From contig JBGLNJ010000001.1 in the NCBI GenBank assembly GCA_041300525.1, positions 3,038,001 to 3,102,000 of the forward strand: a stretch of DNA of 64,000 bases, given 5' to 3'. Origin of the DNA: JBGLNJ01 sp041300525. Lineage in GTDB: Bacteria > Chloroflexota > Anaerolineae > Fen-1058. Positions within the stretch are counted from its first letter, which is position 1, and each line of letters opens with the position of its first letter. Below the pieces are notes generated by a model, which saw only the letters and a list, made by a program, of their open reading frames with translations, had not been told where the DNA came from and did not search any database. Of the stretch, positions 26,666 to 34,856 are shown piece after piece. Position numbers and translations under genes: made by a program.

Positions 26666-28081
26666 ATGACAAGTCCCTACCTCCAAACATTGCTACGTGA
26701 GGGAATTGATGCAGCCCGAGCCGGCCAGAAGGAACGGGCGCGTTCGCTCTTGCAAGAGGTCGTCGAAACAGACGAGACCAACTTGCAGGCATGGCTGTGG
26801 CTCAGCGGTATGGTGGATGACTGGGCCGAAAAGCACGTCTGCCTGGAAAATGTGCTGACGCTGGATCCGAACCACCCGGCGGCCAAAGCCGGCCTGGCCT
26901 GGCTGGACCGGCAAGCGCCTCCGCCGGCGAGCCACAATGAAACGGCCGCTCCCGCTGACGAACCGCCTGTTCCGGCGGTCACGGCAGAACCCGCCCCCAA
27001 AGCGGCCAAAAGTCCCTGTCCCTTTTGCGCGCAACCGGTCTATCGCCATGCAACGGCTTGCCGTCACTGTGGGTTCCCCTTGAGCATAGGTTGTCCCTCC
27101 TGTGGCGCTCCGGTGGATGTGCAGATGAGAGCCTGCCCGCAGTGCGGCCAAACGACGGGCGATTATCGCCAGGGGCCGGCTTATTTTGCCAGCCTGGCCA
27201 CAGCGTACCAGGAACACCATCAGCACGACCAGGCTCTCAAGAACTGGCGCATCGTCGAGGTGCTCAACCCTGACCACCTTGATCTTTGCTTGCGCATGGG
27301 AGAAGCGCAAGCCGCCGTCGGCCAAATGAACGAAGCCATCGCCAGTTTCCAACGAACACTGGAGCGACAGCCAGGGCAGTTGACGGCTTGCCTGGCCCTG
27401 GGCGATATCTTGGGACAGTTGCACCGTTGGCAGGAGGCCCAGGCCCTTTACACACAGGCGCTGACCGCAACGCCGGATTCTCCACAGGCTCACTTTGCCC
27501 TGGGTTCACTGTTGATGGAAACCAACGAGCTCAAGACGGCCTTTATCCACATCCGCCAAACGACCCAGCTCGACCTTCAGCACGGGCCGGCCTGGTTACG
27601 GCTGGGACGGCTTTACGAGTTGGCCGGCGAACTCTCGTCGGCAACCCGTGCTTATCAGCGCGCCATTGCCTTGCTGCCGCCCGACTCGCTGGATGGCAAA
27701 GCAGCCCAGCGGCAAATGGAAAGACTCCATCCTCCCCTGCCGGAAGTGATGGTCACAGGTTGGTTTGAACTGATGCGGGAGATGACGGGGCCGACCCTGA
27801 TCGGCGTCCTGGTCGTGCTGTTCGATGCCGGACTGCGTCCGTGGTGGATTCCGTGGACGGGCTGGCTGGCGCTCGTGATGGTGATGCTGGGAGCTTTTCT
27901 CTGGGTCAGCGCGACCAGCCTGCCCCTCAATCCGCTGATCCGTCAACTGGGGGCCGAGCGCAGCATGCAGTCAACCGCAGCGCGCACATCGGTCGCGTTG
28001 CTAGGGGCGTTCTTTTGGCTGGCGGCACTGGGCATCATTTTGGTTCCGTTGGGCAAATCGGTCCCAGAGATGAAACTATGA
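26666..28081 (+). CDS. TPR protein with double zinc ribbon and C-terminal membrane helices
   Basis: The 471-residue protein starts with a TPR-like pair (LREGIDAARAGQKERARSLLQEVV and LENVLTLDPNHPAAKAGL, residues 7-75), a module frequent in Chloroflexota. A Pro/Ala linker leads to a double zinc ribbon with four CxxC pairs (CPFC, CRHC, CPSC, CPQC; about residues 112-160). Five or six further TPRs follow to about residue 350. Two or three hydrophobic helices finish the chain (WTGWLALVMVMLGAFLWVSA, ALLGAFFWLAALGIILVPL). It is probably a membrane-bound scaffold facing the cytosol. Its stop overlaps the rhomboid start as ATGA, so the two are coupled. Confidence 0.82.
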   Translation: MTSPYLQTLLREGIDAARAGQKERARSLLQEVVETDETNLQAWLWLSGMVDDWAEKHVCLENVLTLDPNHPAAKAGLAWLDRQAPPPASHNETAAPADEPPVPAVTAEPAPKAAKSPCPFCAQPVYRHATACRHCGFPLSIGCPSCGAPVDVQMRACPQCGQTTGDYRQGPAYFASLATAYQEHHQHDQALKNWRIVEVLNPDHLDLCLRMGEAQAAVGQMNEAIASFQRTLERQPGQLTACLALGDILGQLHRWQEAQALYTQALTATPDSPQAHFALGSLLMETNELKTAFIHIRQTTQLDLQHGPAWLRLGRLYELAGELSSATRAYQRAIALLPPDSLDGKAAQRQMERLHPPLPEVMVTGWFELMREMTGPTLIGVLVVLFDAGLRPWWIPWTGWLALVMVMLGAFLWVSATSLPLNPLIRQLGAERSMQSTAARTSVALLGAFFWLAALGIILVPLGKSVPEMKL

Positions 28082-28887
28082 ACACCTTGATTCTCATCCT
28101 GGCGATCCTCTCTCAGATGATCTTTCTCTTCCCCATCAAGGACAACCGGAGCCACTATCGGAATTTCTCGTGGATGACCATCGCCCTCATCGTCGCCAAC
28201 ACCGCCATCCACATCTGGGTCACCTTGACCGTCTATTTGCAGCCTGCTCAATCCGGCAAACCTGCATGGGCCGCTCTCTACCCGTTCATGGAAGTGCCCG
28301 CGCTGATCCTCAACCGACAGGGGCTAGGGGCGCTTTCGATCTTGACCAGCGGGTTCCTGCACGCCAACCTGAGTCACTTGCTCGGCAACATGTTTGTCCT
28401 GTGGTTCTTTGGGCGAAAGGTGGAGGACTTGATCGGCCCGCTTCGTTTTGGCCTCTTTTATTTCTTTTGCCTCCTATCGTCCGGCCTGCTCAGCGTCGTG
28501 GCGCGCGGCGCGCTTTCTCCCTCTGAAGCCCTCATTCCGGGACTGGGAGCCAGCGGCGCGATCACGGGAGTGATGGGCGCTTATCTCTTCCTCTATCCCG
28601 GCGAAAAGGTGCTCACGCTGGTTTCGGCCTGGCTGGCTCCCGTCATCCATCTGCCAGGCGGCTGCTTTATTCCACTGCCCATTCCCATCTGGCTGCCAGG
28701 TTGGGTCTATATCGTCTACGATTTGATCACCAATGCGCTGCTGGGCGAGGTGATCCAACTGGGTTTTTCTCTGGGAGTCAATGTGTTTGCGCATCTGGGC
28801 GGGGGCCTCGGCGGCCTGATCTTGATTTACTTTTTCTTGCCGCCCGAAGTGGTGGCCGACCGCCGGCAAGTCAAGTCGTCAGGATGA
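28078..28887 (+). CDS. Rhomboid family intramembrane serine protease
   Basis: The 269-residue polytopic membrane protein has the catalytic Ser in GLGASGAITGVMGAYLFL (about residue 163) and the catalytic His in GVNVFAHLGGGLGGLIL near the end. HANLSHLLGNMFVLWFFGRKVED supplies the helix-2 HxxxN oxyanion motif. Rhomboids cut transmembrane segments inside the bilayer. It starts within the stop of the TPR/zinc-ribbon gene (ATGA). The co-translated TPR protein is therefore a candidate partner or regulator, which is inference. The insertion between the GASG helix and the last helix contains an extra membrane segment (IWLPGWVYIVYDLITNALLG). Confidence 0.92.
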   Translation: MNTLILILAILSQMIFLFPIKDNRSHYRNFSWMTIALIVANTAIHIWVTLTVYLQPAQSGKPAWAALYPFMEVPALILNRQGLGALSILTSGFLHANLSHLLGNMFVLWFFGRKVEDLIGPLRFGLFYFFCLLSSGLLSVVARGALSPSEALIPGLGASGAITGVMGAYLFLYPGEKVLTLVSAWLAPVIHLPGGCFIPLPIPIWLPGWVYIVYDLITNALLGEVIQLGFSLGVNVFAHLGGGLGGLILIYFFLPPEVVADRRQVKSSG

Positions 28888-28928
28888 ATTCCGAACCTTG
28901 CGAGGGTTACAGCAAACAGGAGGTCCAC

Positions 28929-30053
28929 ATGAAAATCCATACACTGACAAGTCTGTTCATCGTAGCCGGGCTGCTCCTGGCAAGCTGCGCCGGGAACGCG
29001 CCCACCCCGCAAAGCAAAAGCACCGCAACGCCGCTCGTGCGGCGCACGGCGACGCCGGCTCCCCCCGCCATCAACATCACGCCCGATATCGTCAGCGTCA
29101 ACACACAAGTGACGGTCATGGGAGAAGGCTTCCCGGCAGAGATGCGCGTCAGGGTATATCTCGGCGCGGAGAACTTGGGCGACACCGCGCAGTCGTACGG
29201 CGAGGCTGTCACCGATGCCGAGGGCTGGTTAGCCTTTGTGTTCCCCATGCCGGACCGCTGGCCGAATGGCGCTCCCATTACCGAAAAAGCATTGGTGCTC
29301 GTCGTGGCGAATGACGACTTGAGTCTCAGGGTCACTGCGCCGTTCAACTTCCAGCCGCCACCTCCGCCTCAACCGACACCGACCCTGCTGCCGGCAACGC
29401 CAACTCCGACGATCGTCATCACGCCGACCAGTCAGCCAAGCGCGCGCGTCAATTACGAATTCCTGAACGTGCGCTCCGGGCCAGGCATCACTTTTACTCT
29501 GTTGACCAAGCTTGAGCAGAATGTCACGCTGAGCTTGTTGGGCCGCAACGACGACGCCACGTGGGTCCGAATTCGCCTGCCGGATAGCCGCGAGGGCTGG
29601 GCCTACACGGAGTATATAAAAGCCAGTGTCGCCATCGCCAGCCTGCCGCTTGCCTCTACGTTGCCGCCGACGCAAGGGCCTGGTCTTCCCCCAGCCACGG
29701 CCCCTGCCGCGCCGGCCAACGAGCAAGAGGCGGCGTTGGCTGCCGCCGTAAATTTTTATACGCAGTGGGCCGGTGGCCCCGGTCCGAATGGAAATCTGGC
29801 GCAAGCGTTGCAGTATGTATCCAAAGCACTCGCCGACCCGATCAACGCCGACAACTCGTCGCTGCTGCGTATGACGGGCGTGCAGTCACGGCCCCTCTAC
29901 ACACAGATTGAGGTTCAGAGATTCGATAGCACAACTGCGCTGATGCGAGCCACGCTTCAGTTGGAGATCGGCGGCAACCGCGTGGTAGACACATCGCTCG
30001 CGAAGGAGAACGGCGCCTGGGTAATCGTGAAATTTCAGCCCGTGACGCAATGA
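28929..30053 (+). CDS. Lipoprotein with bacterial SH3 domain
   Basis: The 374-residue exported protein has the signal peptide MKIHTLTSLFIVAGLLLASC with the lipobox Cys at residue 20. Thr/Pro-rich linkers flank an Ig-like domain (INITPDIVSVNTQVTVMGEGFPAEMRVRVYL style, residues 45-150). An SH3b domain follows (FLNVRSGPGITFTLLTKL through DSREGWAYTEYI, about residues 175-235), which usually binds cell-wall or surface glycans. The C-terminal 130 residues resemble a nuclear-transport-factor-like fold but are not assigned. The ATG at 28929 has an AGGAGGT site. It lies 41 bases after the rhomboid and could belong to the same unit. Confidence 0.8.
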   Translation: MKIHTLTSLFIVAGLLLASCAGNAPTPQSKSTATPLVRRTATPAPPAINITPDIVSVNTQVTVMGEGFPAEMRVRVYLGAENLGDTAQSYGEAVTDAEGWLAFVFPMPDRWPNGAPITEKALVLVVANDDLSLRVTAPFNFQPPPPPQPTPTLLPATPTPTIVITPTSQPSARVNYEFLNVRSGPGITFTLLTKLEQNVTLSLLGRNDDATWVRIRLPDSREGWAYTEYIKASVAIASLPLASTLPPTQGPGLPPATAPAAPANEQEAALAAAVNFYTQWAGGPGPNGNLAQALQYVSKALADPINADNSSLLRMTGVQSRPLYTQIEVQRFDSTTALMRATLQLEIGGNRVVDTSLAKENGAWVIVKFQPVTQ

Positions 30054-30060
30054 AACTGGA

Positions 30061-30120
30061 AGAACCTTGCGAAGGGTTCACGTGTCGGCCAGGTTGCTTT
30101 CCGACAACCTCGCAAGATTC
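30061..30120. repeat. Dispersed hairpin repeat after the lipoprotein gene
   Basis: GAACCTTGCGAAGGGTTC (30061-30078) and CAACCTCGCAAGATTC (30103-30118) form an imperfect hairpin, with an inner stem TGTCGG/CCGACA. The core word matches the inverted repeat at 8364-8418 and the single copy at 28890-28905. Confidence 0.55.
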
Positions 30121-30202
30121 GAGTCTCCACGGCCTGAATCCCCTGTGGGCAGTGGTCAGCAATCGCCATTTGTATTAGAATAGGGGAACGGAGGAATTGA
30201 GA

Positions 30203-30865
30203 ATGAGCACACTCCATACTCGTGGCACGCTGGAACGCGAACTGGAACACATCCGGTCCAACATCTTGCGAATGGGCAGCCAGGTGGAAAGCGCCATCGA
30301 GCGCTCGGTCGAAGCGCTCAAGAATCGTGACACTCAACTGGCCCAGCAAGTCATCAACGACGATGAAGAAATCAACCAGCTGCGCTTCACCCTCGAAGAG
30401 CAATGCCTGGAATTGATCGCCACTCAGCAGCCGGCGGCCACCGACTTGCGTGTGGTCATTGCCGCCACCCACATCGCCGTGGAACTGGAGCGGATGGCCG
30501 ATCATGCCGAAGGCACCGCCGAGTTGGTCAAGCGTCTATCTGACGAGCCGCTGCTCAAGCCATTGATTGACCTTCCCATCATGGGACAGGTGGCGCGCGA
30601 GATGATTCACGCCGCGTTGGACGCCTTTATCGCCCACGACGCAGAAGCCGCGCAAAAGGTAGCCCGACGCGACGACGAGATTGACGCGCTGTACCAACAG
30701 GTGTTCCGCGAGCTGCTGACGTACATGCTGGAAGACCCGCGAACCATCAGCCGGGCGACGTACCTGCTATGGGTGGCGCACAACCTGGAACGCATCGGCG
30801 ACCGCGTGACCAACGTCTGCGAGCGCGTGATTTTCATGACCACCGGCGAACTGCAAGAACTCTAG
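30203..30865 (+). CDS. phoU: Phosphate transport system regulatory protein PhoU
   Basis: The 220-residue protein has the PhoU length and two three-helix bundles. Each carries the metal-binding E/DxxxD signature: ELERMADHAEGTAELVKR in the first repeat and NLERIGDRVTNVCERVIF in the second. PhoU links the Pst phosphate importer to the PhoR-PhoB system and lowers phosphate uptake when phosphate is plentiful. The ATG at 30203 has GGAGG 8 bases upstream. No pst or phoB gene is visible in this block. It is followed by a strong hairpin at 31030. Confidence 0.95.
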   Translation: MSTLHTRGTLERELEHIRSNILRMGSQVESAIERSVEALKNRDTQLAQQVINDDEEINQLRFTLEEQCLELIATQQPAATDLRVVIAATHIAVELERMADHAEGTAELVKRLSDEPLLKPLIDLPIMGQVAREMIHAALDAFIAHDAEAAQKVARRDDEIDALYQQVFRELLTYMLEDPRTISRATYLLWVAHNLERIGDRVTNVCERVIFMTTGELQEL

Positions 30866-31029
30866 GCGTGATGGCGGGCCGCAGGATGTGCTCGCGCCCC
30901 ATCCAGCCCATCGCCAGCCTCCGTGCCGGATCGCGCCGCACGCGCCTCAACGCTGTCCACGCCGTAAGTTGTGCAACACAAAATGAGGCGGCTCGACCGA
31001 TGTGAGCGCCACTGGAAACTTGGCCTAAA

Positions 31030-31066
31030 ATCAAGGCGCCACCCCTCGACGGGGTGGCGCCTTGAT
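31030..31066. terminator. Strong 16-bp hairpin between convergent genes
   Basis: The arms ATCAAGGCGCCACCCC and GGGGTGGCGCCTTGAT pair perfectly with a 5-nt loop. It lies between phoU and the convergent P-type ATPase remnant, so it may serve both strands; A-rich sequence precedes it. Confidence 0.7.
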
Positions 31067-31112
31067 ATTGAGAGGTAACTGCCTTCGCAAGGGCAAGCGA
31101 CTGCGTTGAGAG

Positions 31113-31382
31113 CTAGGCTCGCGCCGGAACGGTCAGCTTGCCCTCCATCCTCCGCCGCAAAACGAGCTTTGTTATTTCGGCGGCGCCAGTTGACACGAAC
31201 ATCAAGGGCAACATCACCAGCCATTCATTCAAACCCAGAGGCACTGTGCGAAAGGTCAAACGCAAGAAAGGCACATACAGCAAAGGAAGCACCAAGAGGA
31301 AAGCGACGCCAGTAGCCACGAGCATCGCCCGATTGGAGACGAGGCCCACAGAAAAGAGCGAGCCAAATTCTGAGCGCGCACT
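31113..31382 (-). pseudogene. C-terminal remnant of a cation-transporting P-type ATPase
   Basis: About 88 residues of the last membrane domain survive: SARSEFGSLFSVGLVSNRAMLVA... with helices VATGVAFLLVLPLLYVPFL and NEWLVMLPLMFVSTGAAEI, and the closing TKLVLRRRM. RSE followed by Asn and the YVPF segment are typical of the final helices of P2-type Ca/cation ATPases. The nucleotide-binding and phosphorylation domains are absent because the gene is interrupted at a TATA sequence at about 31382, where an IS630-like element begins. The tail is intact through the TAG stop. Confidence 0.75.
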
Positions 31383-31765
31383 ATAGGCTATAGACCTTAA
31401 GAAAAAGATTTGGACTTGTGATGTATAATCCCCCACCGCCATTGGCGCGTTCTGTGTGCTCCAGGGTGGCATGTGCTGACGCAACCGCAAATCTGACCTT
31501 GAAGAGGGGAATGACATGCACGTGCGCATTAGCCTGAAACCCAAGCAATCCGAACAGTTGTTGGAGCGTTTGTATCAGGCGTATGCGACGGGGCCACTGC
31601 GGTTGATCAAGCGGATTCAAGCCGTCGTGGACATTGCGTCGGGGCGGTCGGTGGACGACGTCGCGGAACGCCTGGGGCTTCATCGAGGTCTTTTCGGGCG
31701 CATTCTACCACATGGCGCAAACGGGCAAACTGACCTCGGCCCAATACCAGGTCTTTATCAAAAAG
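31383..31765 (+). mobile_element. Left part of an IS630-family element
   Basis: The element begins at a TA-type target inside the P-type ATPase gene. A transposase start (ATG 31516, site GAGGGGAATGAC) gives LKPKQSEQLLERLYQAYATGPLRLIKRIQAVVDIASGRSVDDVAERLGL. This is the N-terminal HTH of IS630 transposases. After about 31680 the frame shifts, although the shifted frame still has a plausible KLTSAQYQVFIKKG piece. The element stops at about 31765, where unrelated sequence (a ParB-like gene) begins. DDE residues are not included. It is a different IS630 lineage from the complete copy at 57131. Confidence 0.65.
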
Positions 31766-32353
31766 GGCGGCGACGAGTTCCGGCACGCCGTTCTCAATCA
31801 CCGTATAGGCTCGCTGGACACTTCGGCAACTCACGTTTAGAAGTTCTGCGGAGGCTGGCTGAGAAACTACGCCAATTGGCGTAGTTTTACAAGGACGCCC
31901 CTCCTCCATATTCGCCAGTCTTGCCGCGCACATCGCCCGCTGGCTCTCGTCCAAGTGCCGCCTGGCAATGTTTTCGCTGATGACAAACGCCAGCGGATCA
32001 CCGCCGGTAAAGTCCTCAAAACGTGGGGCAACCCCGGCCAACTCGCATGCCACATACCGGTTGCGCCCGTCCAGCACCTTGCCGTCGAGCATCGTGATGG
32101 CGTGGTGCAGGCCATTGGCTTTGATGTCTGCCGCCAGTGTTTCAAGTTCTGCTTGGGGCAGCATCGGGAACACGTTAGCTATCGGGTGAAAGTCCATGTC
32201 ATCCACATGTGTCATTAGTGAAACCGAACTCACAGTCTGCGAGGCGCTTGCTTTTCCGCGTCCATGCTTCCCCTCGCACTCCGGGCCGATCCCCTTCGCC
32301 ACACTCTCCGGCGAGCGCAGCGCCCGCCCGCATCGCTTACACTTGGGTGTCAC
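31766..32353 (-). CDS. ParB/sulfiredoxin-like nuclease-domain protein, 3'-truncated
   Basis: About 196 residues are authentic. The N-terminus has a zinc site (CKRCGRALRSPESVAKGIGPEC, DUF6011-like), then a ParB N-terminal domain: HPIANVFPMLPQAELETLAADI, GLHHAITMLDGKVLDGRNRYVACE and ISENIARRHL. A KorB/ParB-like HTH follows (ASAELLNVSCRSVQRAYTVIENG). Such proteins act in plasmid or phage partition and regulation. The usual continuation after NGVPELVAAL is lost at about 31765. The GTG at 32353 overlaps the preceding stop. It is the last gene of a long minus-strand operon of a mobile element. Confidence 0.75.
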
Positions 32354-32565
32354 TCAGGCCTCGTCTTGGCACCCACCCGCTCCAGATTCCTCAATATCTT
32401 CTGGAACTTAACCATCGCCTGTGCGATCCGTCGCAGCGTCTCTGTACTGTCGAGCCGCTCGCCGTCCAACAGCGGGCGCAATGTCCGCAATCCCTGCGCT
32501 GCCTCCTCGGCCGCGCTATCCCGTGCCCAGGCTGCGTCATTCGGCCAATCACGCGGTTGCGTCAT
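32350..32565 (-). CDS. Small helical protein of the mobile element
   Basis: The 71-residue protein is not recognised. It is rich in Ala, Arg and Glu (AARDSAAEEA-like N-terminal half, then TETLRRIAQAMVKFQKILRNLERVG), suggesting two amphipathic helices. Its stop overlaps the GTG start of the ParB-like gene by GTGA, and its start lies inside the end of the upstream membrane-protein gene. Overlaps on both sides argue for a real gene translated in a phage/plasmid-like operon. Confidence 0.55.
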   Translation of the reverse strand: MTQPRDWPNDAAWARDSAAEEAAQGLRTLRPLLDGERLDSTETLRRIAQAMVKFQKILRNLERVGAKTRPE

Positions 32566-32866
32566 CGCCCCGCCTAATCAAATCCTGCCCGCGCCGGCGC
32601 GCCTGCACGTGTCGCCACCATCCGCCGATCACCATCGGCAACCCGCTGCACGCAAACGCCCAGCCCGCCAGCAGCGCAGCTCGCCAGTCAATCAACGCCA
32701 CCACGCCCAGCGTCACGCCGTTCCCGATCACCACCAAGAGCGCCGTGTACCCCTCGTCGTAGCCGTTGGACTCCATCCAAGACACCAGCCAGTTATAGAG
32801 GCACCCAAACAGCAGCAACCCGGACGCCGCTACAACCAGGCCCGAAACGCTCCCGATCTCGCTCAC
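32549..32866 (-). CDS. Small membrane protein of the mobile element
   Basis: The 105-residue protein has two or three hydrophobic helices (VVAASGLLLFGCLYNWLVS, ALLVVIGNGVTLGVVALI, ALLAGWAFACSGLPMVIGGWW) and a basic C-terminal tail (RHVQARRRGQDLIRR). The arrangement is seen in phage-encoded inner-membrane proteins, but no family is recognised. Its start overlaps the upstream stop by ATGA and its end overlaps the next gene by 17 bases. Confidence 0.6.
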   Translation of the reverse strand: MSEIGSVSGLVVAASGLLLFGCLYNWLVSWMESNGYDEGYTALLVVIGNGVTLGVVALIDWRAALLAGWAFACSGLPMVIGGWWRHVQARRRGQDLIRRGDDATA

Positions 32867-33165
32867 GCAGTCACCTGTGCTACACTGTCCGCGATGTTCT
32901 GAACTTTAACAACCTTGGGGCGTTTATCCAACACGCCCAGCCAGAAATGATGCGGCAACACGGTCTTGGCCGGCAACACTTTGACCAAGCCAATATTTAC
33001 CACGCCAACGCGCAGTCCTTCTTCCCTCACTTGTCCTGGATGGACATAGCAAACGTCTGGAGCGTGGCCGTGCTTTTGCTGATAGCGCTGCACCGCGCGC
33101 GACACTTTGTCGGCGATAGAGCGACCTGGATCGTCGTCATACCAAAGCAACCCTTCCTGGATCAT
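32863..33165 (-). CDS. Small cytosolic protein of the mobile element
   Basis: The 100-residue protein is not recognised. It begins MIQEGLLWYDDDPGRSIADKVSRAV and has the pattern RYQQKHGHAPDVCYVHP followed by a beta-rich end (LPHHFWLGVLDK). Similar small proteins occur in integrative elements of Chloroflexota and Actinobacteria, where they are unnamed; this is recollection of a pattern, not a search. It overlaps the next gene by ATGA. A 59-base gap separates it from the gene upstream. Confidence 0.6.
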   Translation of the reverse strand: MIQEGLLWYDDDPGRSIADKVSRAVQRYQQKHGHAPDVCYVHPGQVREEGLRVGVVNIGLVKVLPAKTVLPHHFWLGVLDKRPKVVKVQNIADSVAQVTA

Positions 33166-33224
33166 TTATCATTTCTCTCCTGGTTCAGATAACGCCGATT
33201 ACTGATACTGTTCTGTTACAATAA

Positions 33225-33452
33225 TCATCGTTGTACTCGGATCACCAGAACCCGGTTGGTGCACTTAACCACCTCAGCCGCGCAGACCGCCACAAGGTTC
33301 AGAACAAGCCTTCTCAACGTCGCCGCCCATGTTTTGCTGTGGTAGATCCGCTTGTGACCGAAATCTCCGATGATCGTCACTCTGTCCCCATAGAATCTAT
33401 ATTCATCGAAAGGCCACGCCGCCTTGAATTGTTCGGTTCTCCAATCAGCCAT
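33225..33452 (-). CDS. Small protein following the integrase
   Basis: The 75-residue product from ATG 33452 (MADWRTEQFKAAWPFDEYRFYGD) starts one base after the integrase stop (TGAGATG), so it is translationally coupled. The first half is polar with aromatic residues (RVTIIGDFGHKRIYHSK); the second half has a hydrophobic stretch (LNLVAVCAAEVV). No family is recognised. An ATG at 33467 inside the integrase gene would add five residues. Confidence 0.5.
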   Translation of the reverse strand: MADWRTEQFKAAWPFDEYRFYGDRVTIIGDFGHKRIYHSKTWAATLRRLVLNLVAVCAAEVVKCTNRVLVIRVQR

Positions 33453-33453
33453 C

Positions 33454-34572
33454 TCACACCATCTCAAAAAACGCGCCCACCTGTGCCCACATCGGATCGC
33501 GCTCCCTCTTGCGCTTCGTCACATAGATTTGTGTGGTCGCCACATTTGAATGTCCCAAGAAATCTTGCAGGCTCATAATGTCGCCCCCGCTCATCTCGAT
33601 GCGCAAGTCCGCCGCCGTGTGGCGCAACGTGTGTGTGTGGATCCGCGCCGGGTCCAGCCCTGCCCGCGAGGCGCACTTTTTCACGATCCGGTTGATCATC
33701 GCCCCGCTGAGGTGCTGGCCGGGCTTATAGTCGTCGCCGACGTTTGGCAGTCGCGCCGCCACGTTGCTCAGCGCAATGAAAATAAATTCGTCGGGCAAAA
33801 TCGTCTCCAGCCGGCCAGCCGCTTTGAGGTACGCCACAATCGCGTCGTAAGCATATCGCAGTAGCTCATCAGTGCCGGTCTTGCCGCCCTTCCCGGCCCA
33901 GGTGTAGAATCTGACGCCGTTTTTCTCTGTGATGTCCTTCCATTGCAAGGCCGCAATCTCGGTCGAGCGCCGTCCCGTTGCCACATAGGTCACGATCAGC
34001 GCAAAGTCCCTCAGCCCGATCAGCGTGCTCCGGTCAATCCGGCGCAGCAAGGCATAGATTTCGTCCTTGCCCAAGCCATCGGCCTTGCCGTAGGGATCCA
34101 CCTTTGCGCGGGTCGCCCGGTCAACCGGGTTGCGTTCCACAATAAACGCCTCGCGTCCGGTGATAGGATCGGGATACGAGAATTTATTCATCAGGAAAGA
34201 GAACAGCGAGGATAACCCGGCCAGGCGCAGGTTGATCGTCGTCTCAGCCAGCCCCGCCTCGCGCTGAGCGTTCTGCCACGCAATCACCTGGCTACCCATG
34301 ACGCGCCACATTCTGGACACGTTGGCAAACTCTGTAAATGCCGCAACCGATTTGAGATAGGATTTCTGCGTCTGCTCGGATTGCGTTTTTGAGCAGGACT
34401 TTGTCCATTGCTCATACGCCACCGGCCAGATTTGAGCCTTGATCGTATCGTCGTCGCGGTCGTCAATCCCGATGCCCGGTTGCAGGGGCGCAACCGGGGC
34501 AGTCATCCAGGGAGAGATCGAGGTTCGCGGGAGAACCTGTACATCCGTCAAATATTGTGACTCAGGCGGCAT
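33454..34572 (-). CDS. Tyrosine recombinase/integrase
   Basis: The 372-residue integrase carries a core-binding SAM-like domain (YLKSVAAFTEFANVSRMWRVMG region, about residues 75-170) and a catalytic domain. The catalytic residues are visible: Arg in VATGRRSTEIAALQW, the HxxR pair in IHTHTLRHTAADLR, His in FLGHSNVATT and the nucleophile Tyr in TTQIYVTKRK. It catalyses site-specific integration and excision. The ATG at 34572 has a GGAGGGG site 7 bases upstream; a longer reading to 34629 is less likely. A tRNA-Pro 3' end at 37069 is the probable attachment site. It sits in the middle of a minus-strand operon rather than at its edge. Confidence 0.93.
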   Translation of the reverse strand: MPPESQYLTDVQVLPRTSISPWMTAPVAPLQPGIGIDDRDDDTIKAQIWPVAYEQWTKSCSKTQSEQTQKSYLKSVAAFTEFANVSRMWRVMGSQVIAWQNAQREAGLAETTINLRLAGLSSLFSFLMNKFSYPDPITGREAFIVERNPVDRATRAKVDPYGKADGLGKDEIYALLRRIDRSTLIGLRDFALIVTYVATGRRSTEIAALQWKDITEKNGVRFYTWAGKGGKTGTDELLRYAYDAIVAYLKAAGRLETILPDEFIFIALSNVAARLPNVGDDYKPGQHLSGAMINRIVKKCASRAGLDPARIHTHTLRHTAADLRIEMSGGDIMSLQDFLGHSNVATTQIYVTKRKRERDPMWAQVGAFFEMV

Positions 34573-34765
34573 TGAATCCCCTCCTGTCCAGAAATTCAAA
34601 AACGTCATTTGCGCTCCCACTAAAGACAAGCTGGGCGAACTTCGCTGTGTAGACGTTGTATGTGTCGGCTATGCAACTGGTCACAAAGAACAGCCTGGAA
34701 ATTCCAGATAGGAAATTAGCCACTTGTTGTTTTCCGAACCTCGCACCGATCTGCGAATGTGTCAT
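34562..34765 (-). CDS. Small protein preceding the integrase
   Basis: The 67-residue product has a basic amphipathic N-terminus (MTHSQIGARFGKQQVANFL) and an aromatic/hydrophobic middle (FFVTSCIADTYNVYTAKFAQLVF). An AGGA site lies 7 bases before the ATG. It overlaps the integrase start by 11 bases. It could be an excisionase-like helper judged by size and position, but no excisionase motif is seen, so this stays a guess. Confidence 0.4.
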   Translation of the reverse strand: MTHSQIGARFGKQQVANFLSGISRLFFVTSCIADTYNVYTAKFAQLVFSGSANDVFEFLDRRGFNAA

Positions 34766-34839
34766 CGTTCGTCCTGTTCCCTGTAGGGGTAATCACCGTT
34801 ACTGCACTCGCCACACCACGCACACCGCAACCCAACCAT
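34762..34839 (-). CDS. Tiny zinc-ribbon-like ORF
   Basis: A 25-residue reading from ATG 34839 contains CAWCGEC and ends in an ATGA overlap with the gene starting at 34765. The same frame is open upstream and supplies a second Cys pair (CPHCGRLID) inside the overlapping C2H2 gene, making a complete zinc-ribbon pattern without an obvious start codon. It may be a real overlapping gene with a non-standard start or a frameshifted extension. Confidence 0.35.
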   Translation of the reverse strand: MVGLRCAWCGECSNGDYPYREQDER

Positions 34840-34856
34840 CGGATTGCCAGAGTCAA

